64,000 nucleotides of DNA. Source: Bacillota bacterium (GTDB taxonomy: Bacteria; Bacillota; Clostridia; Lachnospirales; Lachnospiraceae). The stretch spans positions 62,001 to 126,000 of the forward strand of contig JAEZZQ010000042.1 of NCBI GenBank assembly GCA_023442465.1, read 5' to 3'. Positions 17,732-26,475 of this stretch are shown here, piece by piece. Numbering within the stretch: position 1 is the first letter of the stretch; every line of letters starts with the position of its first letter. The notes beneath the pieces were generated by a model that was not told the origin of the DNA, did not search any database, and saw nothing but the letters and a program-made list of their open reading frames with translations. The translations under genes and the position numbers were made by a program.

Positions 17732-19222
17732 GTGAGTAAGAAAAGATTTACAAGAGGAGCAGGAATCCTGTTATCGATTACAAGTTTGCCTTCAGCTTAC
17801 GGGATAGGTACATTGGGGGAGGAGGCCTTCCGCTTTGTGGACTTGCTGGTGGATCTGAGACAGCGTTACTGGCAGGTGTTGCCGATTGGTCCTACGAGCT
17901 TCGGAGATAGCCCTTATCAATCATTCTCCGCCTTTGCGGGTAATCCCTATATGATAGATTTGGACGATCTGACAAGAGACGGCCTTTTGAAAAGGGAAGA
18001 AATCGGAAGCTACAACTGGGGCAGTGATGAACACGATATAAATTATGCGGTTCTATATAATAACAGATTTCGGGTGCTTGAGCAGGCCTATGGACGCTTT
18101 GATAGAAAGAATACGGATTTTCTCTCCTTTTGTGAGGAGAAAAAGGAATGGCTGGAAGACTATAGTTTTTTTATGGCAATAAAGACGGAGTCGCAGGGCA
18201 AGGAATGGCTGAGCTTCGACAAAGAGCTGCGGGAGCATGATGAGAAGGCAATTTCGGCTTATAAGCATGAGCACGAAGAAAAAATAGACTTCTGGAAATT
18301 CTGCCAGTACAAATTTTTTGCTCAGTGGAAGAGGCTGAAGACCTATGCCAACAGCAGAGGAATCGAGATCATCGGAGACGTTCCTCTTTATGTGGCTCTG
18401 GACAGTGCAGATGTATGGGGGCACAGGGAACTGTTTCAATTAGGAGTGGATGGAACGCCCGAGAGGGTAGCAGGCTGTCCGCCGGATGCATACTCAGCAG
18501 ACGGTCAGAAATGGGGGAACCCGCTGTATGACTGGAAGCAGATAGAGAAAGAGAACTTTCGCTGGTGGCGTATGAGGATGAAGGAGAATGCCGGACTGTA
18601 CGATGCTTTGCGAGTTGATAACTTCAGCGGTATTTTGAAATATTACAGCATTCCCTTTGAAAAAGGCGGCGTAAAAGACGGAAAGTGGGAGAAGGGCCCG
18701 GGAAAGAAGCTTCTGGATATTATGGAGTGGGAATCGGGCGAATGCAAGATTATGGTAGAGGACCTGGGGCCTTGCATGCCGTCAGTAAAAAAGATGCGGG
18801 AGAAGATGGAATGGCCCGGAATGAAGGTGCTGCTGTTCGCTTTTGACGGCGATATTTCTTCGGAATATCTTCCTCATAATTACATAGACAGAAATACCGT
18901 CGCTTATGCGGGTACACACGATAATGAGACGATTGTGGGCTGTTATCGGGATAAGACGGAATATGAGCTGGCATTTTTATATGAATATTTGAATATAGAT
19001 TCCAAGGATGCGATTCCGGACGCCTTCATAAGACTCGCTTATTCCAGCATTGCAGATGTAGTTATTTTACAGATGCAGGATATCCTGAAGCTGGGAAATG
19101 AAGCGAGGATGAACCACCCTTCTACAGTAGGGAGCAATTGGCGCTGGCGGGTATGGCACGACTGTTTAAGCGAAGAGAGGCGGACGTGGATAAGGACGAT
19201 ATCTACTATATATAGACGCTAA
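17732..19222 (+). CDS. malQ: 4-alpha-glucanotransferase (amylomaltase)
   Basis: About 496 residues, GH77. It transfers alpha-1,4-glucan segments between maltodextrins in the cytoplasm and releases glucose. Motifs: GAGILLSITSLPSAYGIGTLG at the start in part, FGDSPYQSFSAFAGNPY, nucleophile Asp in LRVDNFSGI, acid/base Glu in MVEDLGPC and the third carboxylate in YAGTHDNET. The GTG at 17732 fits the GGAGG at 17720; an ATG five codons earlier (17717) is the alternative. First gene of the maltodextrin cluster. Confidence 0.93.
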   Translation: MSKKRFTRGAGILLSITSLPSAYGIGTLGEEAFRFVDLLVDLRQRYWQVLPIGPTSFGDSPYQSFSAFAGNPYMIDLDDLTRDGLLKREEIGSYNWGSDEHDINYAVLYNNRFRVLEQAYGRFDRKNTDFLSFCEEKKEWLEDYSFFMAIKTESQGKEWLSFDKELREHDEKAISAYKHEHEEKIDFWKFCQYKFFAQWKRLKTYANSRGIEIIGDVPLYVALDSADVWGHRELFQLGVDGTPERVAGCPPDAYSADGQKWGNPLYDWKQIEKENFRWWRMRMKENAGLYDALRVDNFSGILKYYSIPFEKGGVKDGKWEKGPGKKLLDIMEWESGECKIMVEDLGPCMPSVKKMREKMEWPGMKVLLFAFDGDISSEYLPHNYIDRNTVAYAGTHDNETIVGCYRDKTEYELAFLYEYLNIDSKDAIPDAFIRLAYSSIADVVILQMQDILKLGNEARMNHPSTVGSNWRWRVWHDCLSEERRTWIRTISTIYRR

Positions 19223-19360
19223 AATGTTGCGATGAAGCCGCAGGCTAAATAGCAACGTTAGAACATCAGGTATAGGATGTGCAGGGCACATTTTATATAT
19301 ATGGGCGACAGCCCTGAGACAATATTAAGACAAGGTCAAAGAAAAAGGAGAGGAAAATTA

Positions 19361-20680
19361 ATGAAAAAGAAAATGTTAGCATTGTTCATGACAGCCGCTA
19401 TGGTGGCATCTTTGGCAGGCTGCGGAAGCACAGCGACTACAACGACAGAGGCTCCGGCTGAGACGACGGAAGAAGCCGCAGCAGAAGAAGCAGCACCGGC
19501 AGAAGAGGCTGCTCCTGCGGAAGAAACTGAGGAAGAAGCGCTTACTGCTGATATTCTCGTATGGGGACCGTCAGAGGATCAGTCGGCAGAAAACGGTAAC
19601 TGGCTTCCGACTATGTGCGAGCAGTTCGCAGCACTTCATCCGAACTGGGATATTACATTTACCTATGGCGTATGTGCGGAAGGCGATGCGAAAGCTACCG
19701 TAACGCAGGACGTTGACGCAGCAGCGGATGTATATATGTTTGCAAACGATAACCTTACAGATTTAATCGCTTCGAACGCTATTGCAAGATTGGGCGGTGA
19801 GACGGAAAGCTATGTTAAGAGCACGAATTCTCAGGCGATTGTAGATTCCGTATCTCTTGATGGAGCGGTTTACGGCGTTCCTTTTACAACGAATACATGG
19901 TTTATGTACTATGACAAGAGCGTATTTTCTGAGGAAGAAGCAGCTAACCTGGATACGATGATAGCAAAAGCGAAGGTTGCATTCCCTCTTTCCAACTCAT
20001 GGTATATCGCTTCTTTCTATGTAGCAAATGGATGTACTCTGTTTGGCAATAGCAATGATGAAGCACAGGGAATCGATTTTAGCGGCGATAAAGCGACTGC
20101 AGTAACGGAATACCTCGTAGATTTAGCAGCTAACCCGAACTTCGTAAACGATGCTGACGGCGCTGGCCTTGCAGGCTTACGTGACGGAAGTATTTCTGCA
20201 ATCTTCTCAGGTTCCTGGGATTACGCAGCAGTAAAAGAGGCTCTTGGCGACAACTTCGGAGCAAGAGAACTTCCTACGATTACAATTAACGGTGAAGAGA
20301 AACAGATGATGGCATTCGCAGGTTCTAAGGCGATTGGCGTTAACCCTAACAGCGATAATATGCAGGTTTCAGTTGCTCTTGCAAGCTACTTAGGAAGTGC
20401 GGACGCACAGAGAGCACATTATGAAATGAGAAGTATCGTTCCTTGCAACACGGAGCTTTTGGCAGATCCTGCACTTCAGAGCGACGCTCTTGTAGTAGCA
20501 CAGAATGCGACCTTCGATAATACCGCTATTATTCAGCCGTTCGTAGCAGCTATGGGCAATTACTGGACACCTGCTGAGAATATGGGTAAAGCATTTGTTA
20601 ACAAAGAAGTAACACATGCAAATGCAGCGGAAAAAACAGAAGCACTTAACGATTCTTTAAATACATCTGTAGTGGAATAA
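19361..20680 (+). CDS. Maltodextrin ABC transporter substrate-binding lipoprotein
   Basis: A 439-residue extracellular solute-binding protein of the MalE family. The signal peptide ends in the lipobox SLAGC, followed by a Thr/Ala/Glu-rich linker and the binding domain (ILVWGPSED, PFTTNTWFMYYDKSVF, GSWDYAAVKEALGDNFGA). The ATG at 19361 directly follows AAAGGAGAGG; upstream in-frame codons are not supported. It lies between malQ and two permease genes. The codon use is noticeably biased toward favoured codons, which suggests high expression. Confidence 0.92.
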   Translation: MKKKMLALFMTAAMVASLAGCGSTATTTTEAPAETTEEAAAEEAAPAEEAAPAEETEEEALTADILVWGPSEDQSAENGNWLPTMCEQFAALHPNWDITFTYGVCAEGDAKATVTQDVDAAADVYMFANDNLTDLIASNAIARLGGETESYVKSTNSQAIVDSVSLDGAVYGVPFTTNTWFMYYDKSVFSEEEAANLDTMIAKAKVAFPLSNSWYIASFYVANGCTLFGNSNDEAQGIDFSGDKATAVTEYLVDLAANPNFVNDADGAGLAGLRDGSISAIFSGSWDYAAVKEALGDNFGARELPTITINGEEKQMMAFAGSKAIGVNPNSDNMQVSVALASYLGSADAQRAHYEMRSIVPCNTELLADPALQSDALVVAQNATFDNTAIIQPFVAAMGNYWTPAENMGKAFVNKEVTHANAAEKTEALNDSLNTSVVE

Positions 20681-20759
20681 TAGGAAGTAAAGTGGTAAAA
20701 TAGGAGATAGAAAAGACGGTTTCCTAAAGTATAAAATTTCACAAAAGTGATAGTTTCCG

Positions 20760-20786
20760 AGGTGTCCGTATCTTTTCGGGCACCTT
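20760..20786 (+). promoter_or_regulatory. Intercistronic hairpin between binding protein and permease genes
   Basis: GGTGTCCG pairs with CGGGCACC across a short loop, with no T run after it. Such hairpins between the binding-protein gene and permease genes often stabilise the upstream mRNA or dampen permease expression; the role here is inferred. Confidence 0.55.
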
Positions 20787-20816
20787 GGGGTATCTTTCGC
20801 TTCAGGAGGTTACAGC

Positions 20817-22190
20817 ATGGGAGAAAGAAAAAAGAGAGTAAAAGAGTTCGCAACGCCTTATACGGTAGGTAATGCGGTAAAAAAAGGCGATTTGGTAACA
20901 AAGCTGTCTATGCTGTTTATGGGAGCGGGGAACATTGCGCGCGGACAGATAGTCAAGGGACTTTTATTTCTCGCGATTGAAATCAGTTACATTTTATTCA
21001 TGGTTCAGAACGGTATACATAACTTAGCGATGATGCCCTCATTGGGTACGCAGGCCCAGCAGGAAATGTGGAATGAAAAAAAGGGTATTTATGAGTATGT
21101 TGCCGGAGATAACTCGCTGATCATCTTGTTATACGGCGTAGTTACTTTGTCCATTACATTAGGCTTTCTTTTGCTTTGGATGGCTTCGCTCCGCAGCGCT
21201 TACAAGGCGGAGATTTTCAGCAAAAAGGGTAATCATATCAATTCTTTTAAAGACGACATCAAGGATTTGTTCAATCAAAATTTACATATATTGTTAATGG
21301 CGCCTCCGATCATGGGAATATTGCTTTTTACCATAATGCCTCTTATTTTCATGCTCACTATGGCTTTTACCAATTACTCGAAGTATGGGGATCATTTGGT
21401 TTTGTTTGATTGGGTAGGCCTGGCGAACTTCATTAAGGTGCTTAGCTTTCGTGATTCCATGGGTCAGACCTTCTGGTCCGTACTGGCATGGACGCTCACA
21501 TGGGCCGTACTTGCTACTGGCCTGAACTATATATTCGGTATGATGCTGGCCATCATCATTAACAGAAAAGATACAAAAATAAAAGGCTTCTGGCGATTCT
21601 GCTTCGTGCTTTCCATCGCAGTTCCGCAGTTCGTCTCTCTGCTCATTATGCGGACGATGCTGCAGCCTGAGGGTGCGGTAAATACCATGCTAAGGAACGT
21701 AGGGCTCATTGAGACTTCCCTCCCATTCTTTACAAATACGATGTGGGCCAGAGTGACCGTTATCGTAATTAACCTATGGATAGGTATTCCGTATACGCTT
21801 CTTCAGGTTACGGGAATTCTTCAGAACATACCGGGAGAACTATATGAATCGGCGAAAGTGGATGGTGCTAATATATTTACCATTTTCTTCAAGATAACCT
21901 TGCCTTACATGCTGTTTGTGACGACGCCATATTTGATCACACAGTTTACCGGCAATGTAAATAACTTCAACGTCATTTACCTCCTGTCGCAGGGACATCC
22001 TACGCCGGTGGGATCTACTGCAGGAAAAACGGACCTTCTGATTACGTGGCTGTATAAGCTCACGATTGATTTGCAATACTTTAACCTTGGGGCAGTTATA
22101 GGTATCATGACCTTCGTGGTATTAGCGGTTGTGGCCATCGTGACCTACAGAAACACGGGCTCTTATAAAGATGAGGAGGGATTCCAATGA
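20817..22190 (+). CDS. Maltodextrin ABC transporter permease, MalF type
   Basis: A 457-residue membrane protein. Two additional N-terminal hydrophobic segments (around FLAIEISYILFMVQ and YGVVTLSITLGFLLLWMASL) precede the usual six-helix permease core, the longer layout typical of maltose MalF/MdxF rather than the six-helix sugar permeases. The EAA loop is ESAKVDGANIFTIFFKITLP. AGGAGG lies just before the ATG. It overlaps the following permease gene by four bases (ATGA), so the two are translationally coupled. Confidence 0.93.
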   Translation: MGERKKRVKEFATPYTVGNAVKKGDLVTKLSMLFMGAGNIARGQIVKGLLFLAIEISYILFMVQNGIHNLAMMPSLGTQAQQEMWNEKKGIYEYVAGDNSLIILLYGVVTLSITLGFLLLWMASLRSAYKAEIFSKKGNHINSFKDDIKDLFNQNLHILLMAPPIMGILLFTIMPLIFMLTMAFTNYSKYGDHLVLFDWVGLANFIKVLSFRDSMGQTFWSVLAWTLTWAVLATGLNYIFGMMLAIIINRKDTKIKGFWRFCFVLSIAVPQFVSLLIMRTMLQPEGAVNTMLRNVGLIETSLPFFTNTMWARVTVIVINLWIGIPYTLLQVTGILQNIPGELYESAKVDGANIFTIFFKITLPYMLFVTTPYLITQFTGNVNNFNVIYLLSQGHPTPVGSTAGKTDLLITWLYKLTIDLQYFNLGAVIGIMTFVVLAVVAIVTYRNTGSYKDEEGFQ

Positions 22191-23062
22191 TGAAAAAGAA
22201 GGAAATGATCGGTGCAAGAGCGCGAAAAACTCTCACGAACGCCTTTGTTCATATTTTTCTGGCGGTATTGTCGGTGGTATGGTTATTCCCTATATTCTGG
22301 GTAGTATTAACGAGCTTTCGAGGAGAAAAGGGTTCCTATATGTCGACCTTTTTCCCGAAAACATATACGTTTAACAATTATATCAAGCTTTTTACTGAAA
22401 CGAATGTGTTGAATTTCCCTAAGATGTTTGCGAATACGTTAATTATCGCTATTTTTTCCTGCGCTATTTCTACGTTTTTCGTGCTGGCGGTTTCCTATAG
22501 CATGTCCAGATTAAGGTTCAAGGCGCGCAAGCCATTAATGAACGTAGCTCTCATACTTAAGCTGTTTCCGGCATTTATGTCCATGATTGCTGTTTATTAT
22601 ATTTTAAAAGCTATGGGGCTGTCGGAAGGGTCGATGATCCGAGTGGCGCTCATCCTCGTTTATTCCGGAGGTGCCGGTATCGAATTCTACATAGCCAAGG
22701 GTTTCTTCGATACGATCCCGAAGGCACTGGACGAAGCAGCTTATTTGGATGGCGCAACGAAGTTTCAGGTGTTTACGAAGATTACGGTTCCGCTTAGCAA
22801 GCCTATCATCGTCTACACAGTCATTACTACATTTATTGCACCTTGGGTAGATTTCATCTTTGCCAGAGTCATATGCAGGGCCAATGCCGAGTATTATACA
22901 GTGGCACTGGGACTTTGGAAGATGCTTGAAAAAGAGTATATCGATAACTGGTACACCGCATTTGCAGCGGGAAGCGTATGTATTTCCATCCCGATCGCAA
23001 TTTTGTTCGTGGTAACTCAGAGATTCTACTCAAATGGTATGTCCGGTGCAGTAAAGGGATAG
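22187..23062 (+). CDS. Maltodextrin ABC transporter permease, MalG type
   Basis: A 291-residue inner-membrane protein with six hydrophobic segments and the EAA loop DEAAYLDGATKFQVFTKITVP. It ends in SNGMSGAVKG, as MalG-type permeases do. It forms a heterodimer with the MalF-type protein encoded upstream. No ATPase gene is in the cluster, so a shared MsmX-like multi-sugar ATPase encoded elsewhere is likely. Confidence 0.93.
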   Translation: MMKKKEMIGARARKTLTNAFVHIFLAVLSVVWLFPIFWVVLTSFRGEKGSYMSTFFPKTYTFNNYIKLFTETNVLNFPKMFANTLIIAIFSCAISTFFVLAVSYSMSRLRFKARKPLMNVALILKLFPAFMSMIAVYYILKAMGLSEGSMIRVALILVYSGGAGIEFYIAKGFFDTIPKALDEAAYLDGATKFQVFTKITVPLSKPIIVYTVITTFIAPWVDFIFARVICRANAEYYTVALGLWKMLEKEYIDNWYTAFAAGSVCISIPIAILFVVTQRFYSNGMSGAVKG

Positions 23063-23148
23063 TTTTACTAAAATAATATGAACTTAAATTGCAGGCAGAG
23101 CAGTAACCGAAAAAGAAATCGTGAATGCGCTTTGCCTGCATATTTTAT

Positions 23149-23240
23149 GCAACGAGTGCGCAGCTACGCGCGCGGAACAAAAACCGTGCTGCCGGAGGGC
23201 TTGGCTGCGAGATTGTAAGAAGCACATTTTTGTTCTGGTG
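23149..23240 (+). repeat. Structured intergenic repeat, copy B (inner type, diverged)
   Basis: A GC-rich stretch sharing the order GCGCAGCT, GCGCGCGGAACAAAA, GTGCTG, a TTGGC-TGCGAGA segment and GCACA-TTTTTGTTCT with copies C and the inner part of D. A separate hairpin (TGCAGGCAGAG with CTTTGCCTGCA) lies just before it at 23089-23141 and could end the transporter transcript. There is no supported coding sequence here, although the frame upstream of the amylase start stays open through it. Confidence 0.7.
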
Positions 23241-23291
23241 GCTACAGAAGATTGTTATAAGGTTAGAGAAGAGATTGGGAGGAGATTGGTT

Positions 23292-25010
23292 ATGAAAAAG
23301 AAGGTGCTCGGTATATTACTGGCAGTTTGTCTGGGTATCAGTTCGTTTGCGGGCTGCGGAGACGGTATAGGAAAGGCTGCCGATGAGAAGGGCGGAGTTG
23401 TTTCGAATGGAACGGACGAAGGGAATGAGACGGGAAGCAGTACAGATGCTTCGTTAGATGGGAAGGCAGAAGAAAGGCCTGCATTGAATGTGCTGGATGA
23501 TAAATACCGTACCTTTTATGAGGTATTCGTATATTCCTTTTACGATGGAGATGGAGACGGAATTGGCGATTTTAAGGGATTGACGGAGAAACTTGATTAT
23601 ATCAATGACGGAGATGATTCTACGGATACCGATCTGGGATGCAACGGTATCTGGCTGATGCCTACTATGCCGTCGACTACTTACCACAAATACGATGTGA
23701 CGGATTTCTATGGAATCGATGAACAGTATGGAACGATGGATGATTTCGAGGAATTCTTGGCGGCATGCGATGAGAGGGGAATCGATGTGATTTTGGACTT
23801 GGTACTGAACCATACCTCCTCATCTCATCCCTGGTTCCTGAAAGCCAGCAGCTATTTGAAAAGCATAGGAGATGCAGAGCCTTCTGTGGAGGAATGCCCT
23901 TATATCGATTATTATAACTTTTCCAGGGAATGGGAAGCCGGCTGCGTCGAGCTTGACGGAACATGGTATTATGAAGCACAGTTTTGGAGCGGAATGCCTG
24001 ATCTCAATCTTGGAAGTGAGGCGGTGAGAGGGGAAATAGAGGATATCGTTGATTTCTGGCTGGCAAAGGGAGTTGACGGATTTCGGCTGGATGCGGCAAA
24101 GGAATATTATTCCGATGCAGTAGATGCCAATAACGAGGTTCTTTCCTGGTTCAATAAAATGGTGAAAGAGAAAAAGCAAGATGCCTATATCGTAGCGGAA
24201 GTATGGACGGATATGGATACCTATGCGAAATATTATGAAAGCGGTATAGACAGCGTCTTTGACTTCGCTTTTGCGGACAGCGGAGGAATCATTGCGAACA
24301 CAGTGAGAGGAAACCAGTCCGCCAGTGGATTCGGAAAAGCGCTGCAGGCCTTGGATGATAAGTTCTCACAGTATAATCCTGACTATATCGATGCGCCCTT
24401 TTATACCAATCATGATTTGGGAAGAAGTGCAGGCTATTATTCGGGAGATAATGCTGAGAGTCAGACGAAAATAGCCGGTGGGTTGAATCTTATGATGAAC
24501 GGCTGCTGTTTCCTATACTATGGGGAAGAGCTGGGAATGAAGGGTTCAGGCAAGGACGAGAATAAAAGGGCGCCTATGTATTGGAGTGAAAACAGCGAAG
24601 AAACGGGCATGTGCGATGGACCGCCGGATATGGATGCGGTAAAGATGAAATATGGCAGCCTAAGCGAGCAGAATGAGGCGGCGGATTCCATTTACAATTA
24701 TTATAAGGAAGCAATAAGACTTCGCAATGTTTATCCTGAAATTGCCAGAGGAGAGGTAAGTTATGTGGAGAGCGCTTCCAACGATAGTGTGTGCGTGATA
24801 AAGAAAGTGTATGAAGGCTCGGAGATACTTCTCGTTATGAATATCTCGGAAGAAGAACAGACCGTGGATCTGAGCGGAATCACCGTGAATCAAAAGGAAA
24901 TAAATGGCGAGGGAGCACTGGGGGGTACACTTCTTACGGGTGAGGAAAAGATTGGAGTGGCAGGTGCAGAGGTTGTTATGCCGTCATATTCCATTGGAGT
25001 ATTTCACTGA
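23292..25010 (+). CDS. Extracellular alpha-amylase family (GH13) lipoprotein
   Basis: A 572-residue enzyme. The lipobox SSFAGC places it on the outer face of the membrane. The four GH13 regions are clear: DVILDLVLNHTS, GVDGFRLDAAKEY (nucleophile Asp), YIVAEVWTD (acid/base Glu) and FYTNHDLGRS. The Ca-binding-like DGDGDGIGDFKG loop near the start is typical. It should trim starch or maltodextrins before uptake by the adjacent transporter. The ATG at 23292 is chosen because signal peptide and lipobox follow it. The last gene of the cluster, separated from the permeases by a repeat element, so it may have its own promoter. Confidence 0.94.
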   Translation: MKKKVLGILLAVCLGISSFAGCGDGIGKAADEKGGVVSNGTDEGNETGSSTDASLDGKAEERPALNVLDDKYRTFYEVFVYSFYDGDGDGIGDFKGLTEKLDYINDGDDSTDTDLGCNGIWLMPTMPSTTYHKYDVTDFYGIDEQYGTMDDFEEFLAACDERGIDVILDLVLNHTSSSHPWFLKASSYLKSIGDAEPSVEECPYIDYYNFSREWEAGCVELDGTWYYEAQFWSGMPDLNLGSEAVRGEIEDIVDFWLAKGVDGFRLDAAKEYYSDAVDANNEVLSWFNKMVKEKKQDAYIVAEVWTDMDTYAKYYESGIDSVFDFAFADSGGIIANTVRGNQSASGFGKALQALDDKFSQYNPDYIDAPFYTNHDLGRSAGYYSGDNAESQTKIAGGLNLMMNGCCFLYYGEELGMKGSGKDENKRAPMYWSENSEETGMCDGPPDMDAVKMKYGSLSEQNEAADSIYNYYKEAIRLRNVYPEIARGEVSYVESASNDSVCVIKKVYEGSEILLVMNISEEEQTVDLSGITVNQKEINGEGALGGTLLTGEEKIGVAGAEVVMPSYSIGVFH

Positions 25011-25090
25011 GCCAGAGCGGGAATTCTTTCGGCAGGGCTTCAAGGGCTGTGCATAGGTGAGAGAAATGAGAGTTAGATAGGAGCAGAAGA

Positions 25091-25831
25091 ATGTATAAGA
25101 ATTATATTTTCGACTTATATGGAACGTTGGTGGATATTCGGACGGATGAGAGCAGGGAGAGCTTATGGGAGGGGATGGCAGAGCTTTATAGGAATGAAGG
25201 GGCGGCGTATGGGACAGAGGAGCTGAAGCGGGCTTATCTTTTGTTATGCAAGGAAGAGGAGGAGAGGATTCGGCAGGAAAATGGATGCGAGCATCCGGAG
25301 ATAGAGATTGGAGAGGTGTTTCGGAAGCTATATGCGAGGAAAAGCGTAAGAGTGGGAGAAGAAGCAGTGACGTATGCGGCGGGGAGGTTTAGAGAATGGT
25401 CCAGGGAGTATATGAGAGTTTATGATGGAGCGATAGAAATGCTTGAAGAGCTGAGGAGGATGGGCAGAAGAGTGTTTTTGCTGTCCAATGCACAGCGATT
25501 GTTTACAGCGTCCGAAATTGAGGTATTGGGGCTTGGAAAATTTTTCGACGATATATTTATTTCATCAGATTATGGGGTGAAGAAACCGGAACAGGCCTAT
25601 ATGGAGCTGCTGCTTAAGAAGCACCACCTGGAGATAAGGGATTGCATTATGATCGGGAATGAACTCGGGAGTGATATTGAGATCGCTAATGTCTGTGGGA
25701 TGGATAGTCTTCTTTTGCAAGGGAATATGCCGGAGCGCTCGGAAAAGGGAACCGCCGCAACATATGTGGCGGCGGAAGGAGATCTTGGATATATTCGTTT
25801 TATTTATGATTGGAAAGCGGGCGGAAAATAG
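25091..25831 (+). CDS. HAD family hydrolase
   Basis: A 246-residue cytoplasmic protein. The nucleophile motif is FDLYGTLVD (Asp8), with Tyr where most phosphatases of this superfamily have the second Asp. Motif II is FLLSNAQ, motif III the Lys in YGVKKPE, and motif IV IMIGNELGSDI. The Asp-x-Tyr form occurs in haloacid-dehalogenase-like branches, so phosphatase activity should not be assumed. Its 3' end overlaps the convergent VanZ-like gene by 32 bases. Confidence 0.87.
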   Translation: MYKNYIFDLYGTLVDIRTDESRESLWEGMAELYRNEGAAYGTEELKRAYLLLCKEEEERIRQENGCEHPEIEIGEVFRKLYARKSVRVGEEAVTYAAGRFREWSREYMRVYDGAIEMLEELRRMGRRVFLLSNAQRLFTASEIEVLGLGKFFDDIFISSDYGVKKPEQAYMELLLKKHHLEIRDCIMIGNELGSDIEIANVCGMDSLLLQGNMPERSEKGTAATYVAAEGDLGYIRFIYDWKAGGK

Positions 25832-26336
25832 TTTTTCGCCCAGCCCAGCCGATGATACGGACAAGGATGATACCGATAAAGATTCCGATGCTGTCAATTG
25901 CCACATCGCGGGAGGAGGGGCCTCTGCCTGCGACGAAGGATTGGTGGTACTCGTCGAAGGCGGCGAATCCGACACAGAATATTCCCGCGACGATCATGAG
26001 CGGGAAGCCTCTGACTCCGTATACATAGAGCGGAAAGGCTACGGTTACTGCCAAGATGAAGTATTCCGTTACATGCCCCAGCTTGCGTACGTAGTGGTGG
26101 ATGCGGTCGGCATAATGTTCGATTTGAGCCTCGGAGAAATCTTTATCCAATACTTTGTCTGCGACAGTGACTATTTTGAAGCTGACCTTATAGCTGAACT
26201 GACTGCTTGTAATGCCGTTCTGTGCAGAAAGCTGAAATATCATGTACATGACGAAAAGGGCGGGAACAAATGAAAGCGGCCTTAGCACGAGGCGCAACGT
26301 TTTCTTTATAAATAATAAAATGTATTTCATAAACAT
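25800..26336 (-). CDS. VanZ family membrane protein
   Basis: A 178-residue protein with three to four membrane helices. The family signature is present: RKLGHVTEYFILA, followed by FDEYHQSFVAGRGPSSRDVAIDSIG in part (DEYHQ...GR..S..D...D..G). VanZ proteins are linked to low-level teicoplanin resistance in some bacteria, but most chromosomal members have no known role. A GAAAGG site precedes the ATG. It converges on, and overlaps, the HAD gene. Confidence 0.9.
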   Translation of the reverse strand: MFMKYILLFIKKTLRLVLRPLSFVPALFVMYMIFQLSAQNGITSSQFSYKVSFKIVTVADKVLDKDFSEAQIEHYADRIHHYVRKLGHVTEYFILAVTVAFPLYVYGVRGFPLMIVAGIFCVGFAAFDEYHQSFVAGRGPSSRDVAIDSIGIFIGIILVRIIGWAGRKTIFRPLSNHK

Positions 26337-26370
26337 CTACCTTTCAAGAGTGGGCGGCAATCGCCGGAAA

Positions 26371-26404
26371 CAAAAAGCGTATACCATGCAGTATACGCTT
26401 TTTG
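26371..26404 (-). terminator. Terminator after the cNMP-binding-domain gene
   Basis: AAAAAGCGTATAC pairs with GTATACGCTTTTT around an eight-base loop and is followed by T-rich sequence on both strands. It separates the cNMP-domain gene from the VanZ gene on the minus strand. Confidence 0.8.
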
Positions 26405-26475
26405 TTTTTGTATGTAAAATTAAATTTTCTTTATAAATTCCGAATGCAACGGATAAGTTATATTCGTTGTATTTG

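Noticed and set aside
23121..23291. N-terminal extension of the GH13 lipoprotein through the repeat
   Set aside because: The frame is open by chance; a signal peptide and lipobox begin exactly at ATG 23292 and the extension consists of repeat sequence.
25659..26273. Plus-strand frame of 204 codons over the VanZ gene
   Set aside because: It is antisense to a clear VanZ family protein and its product shows no motif.
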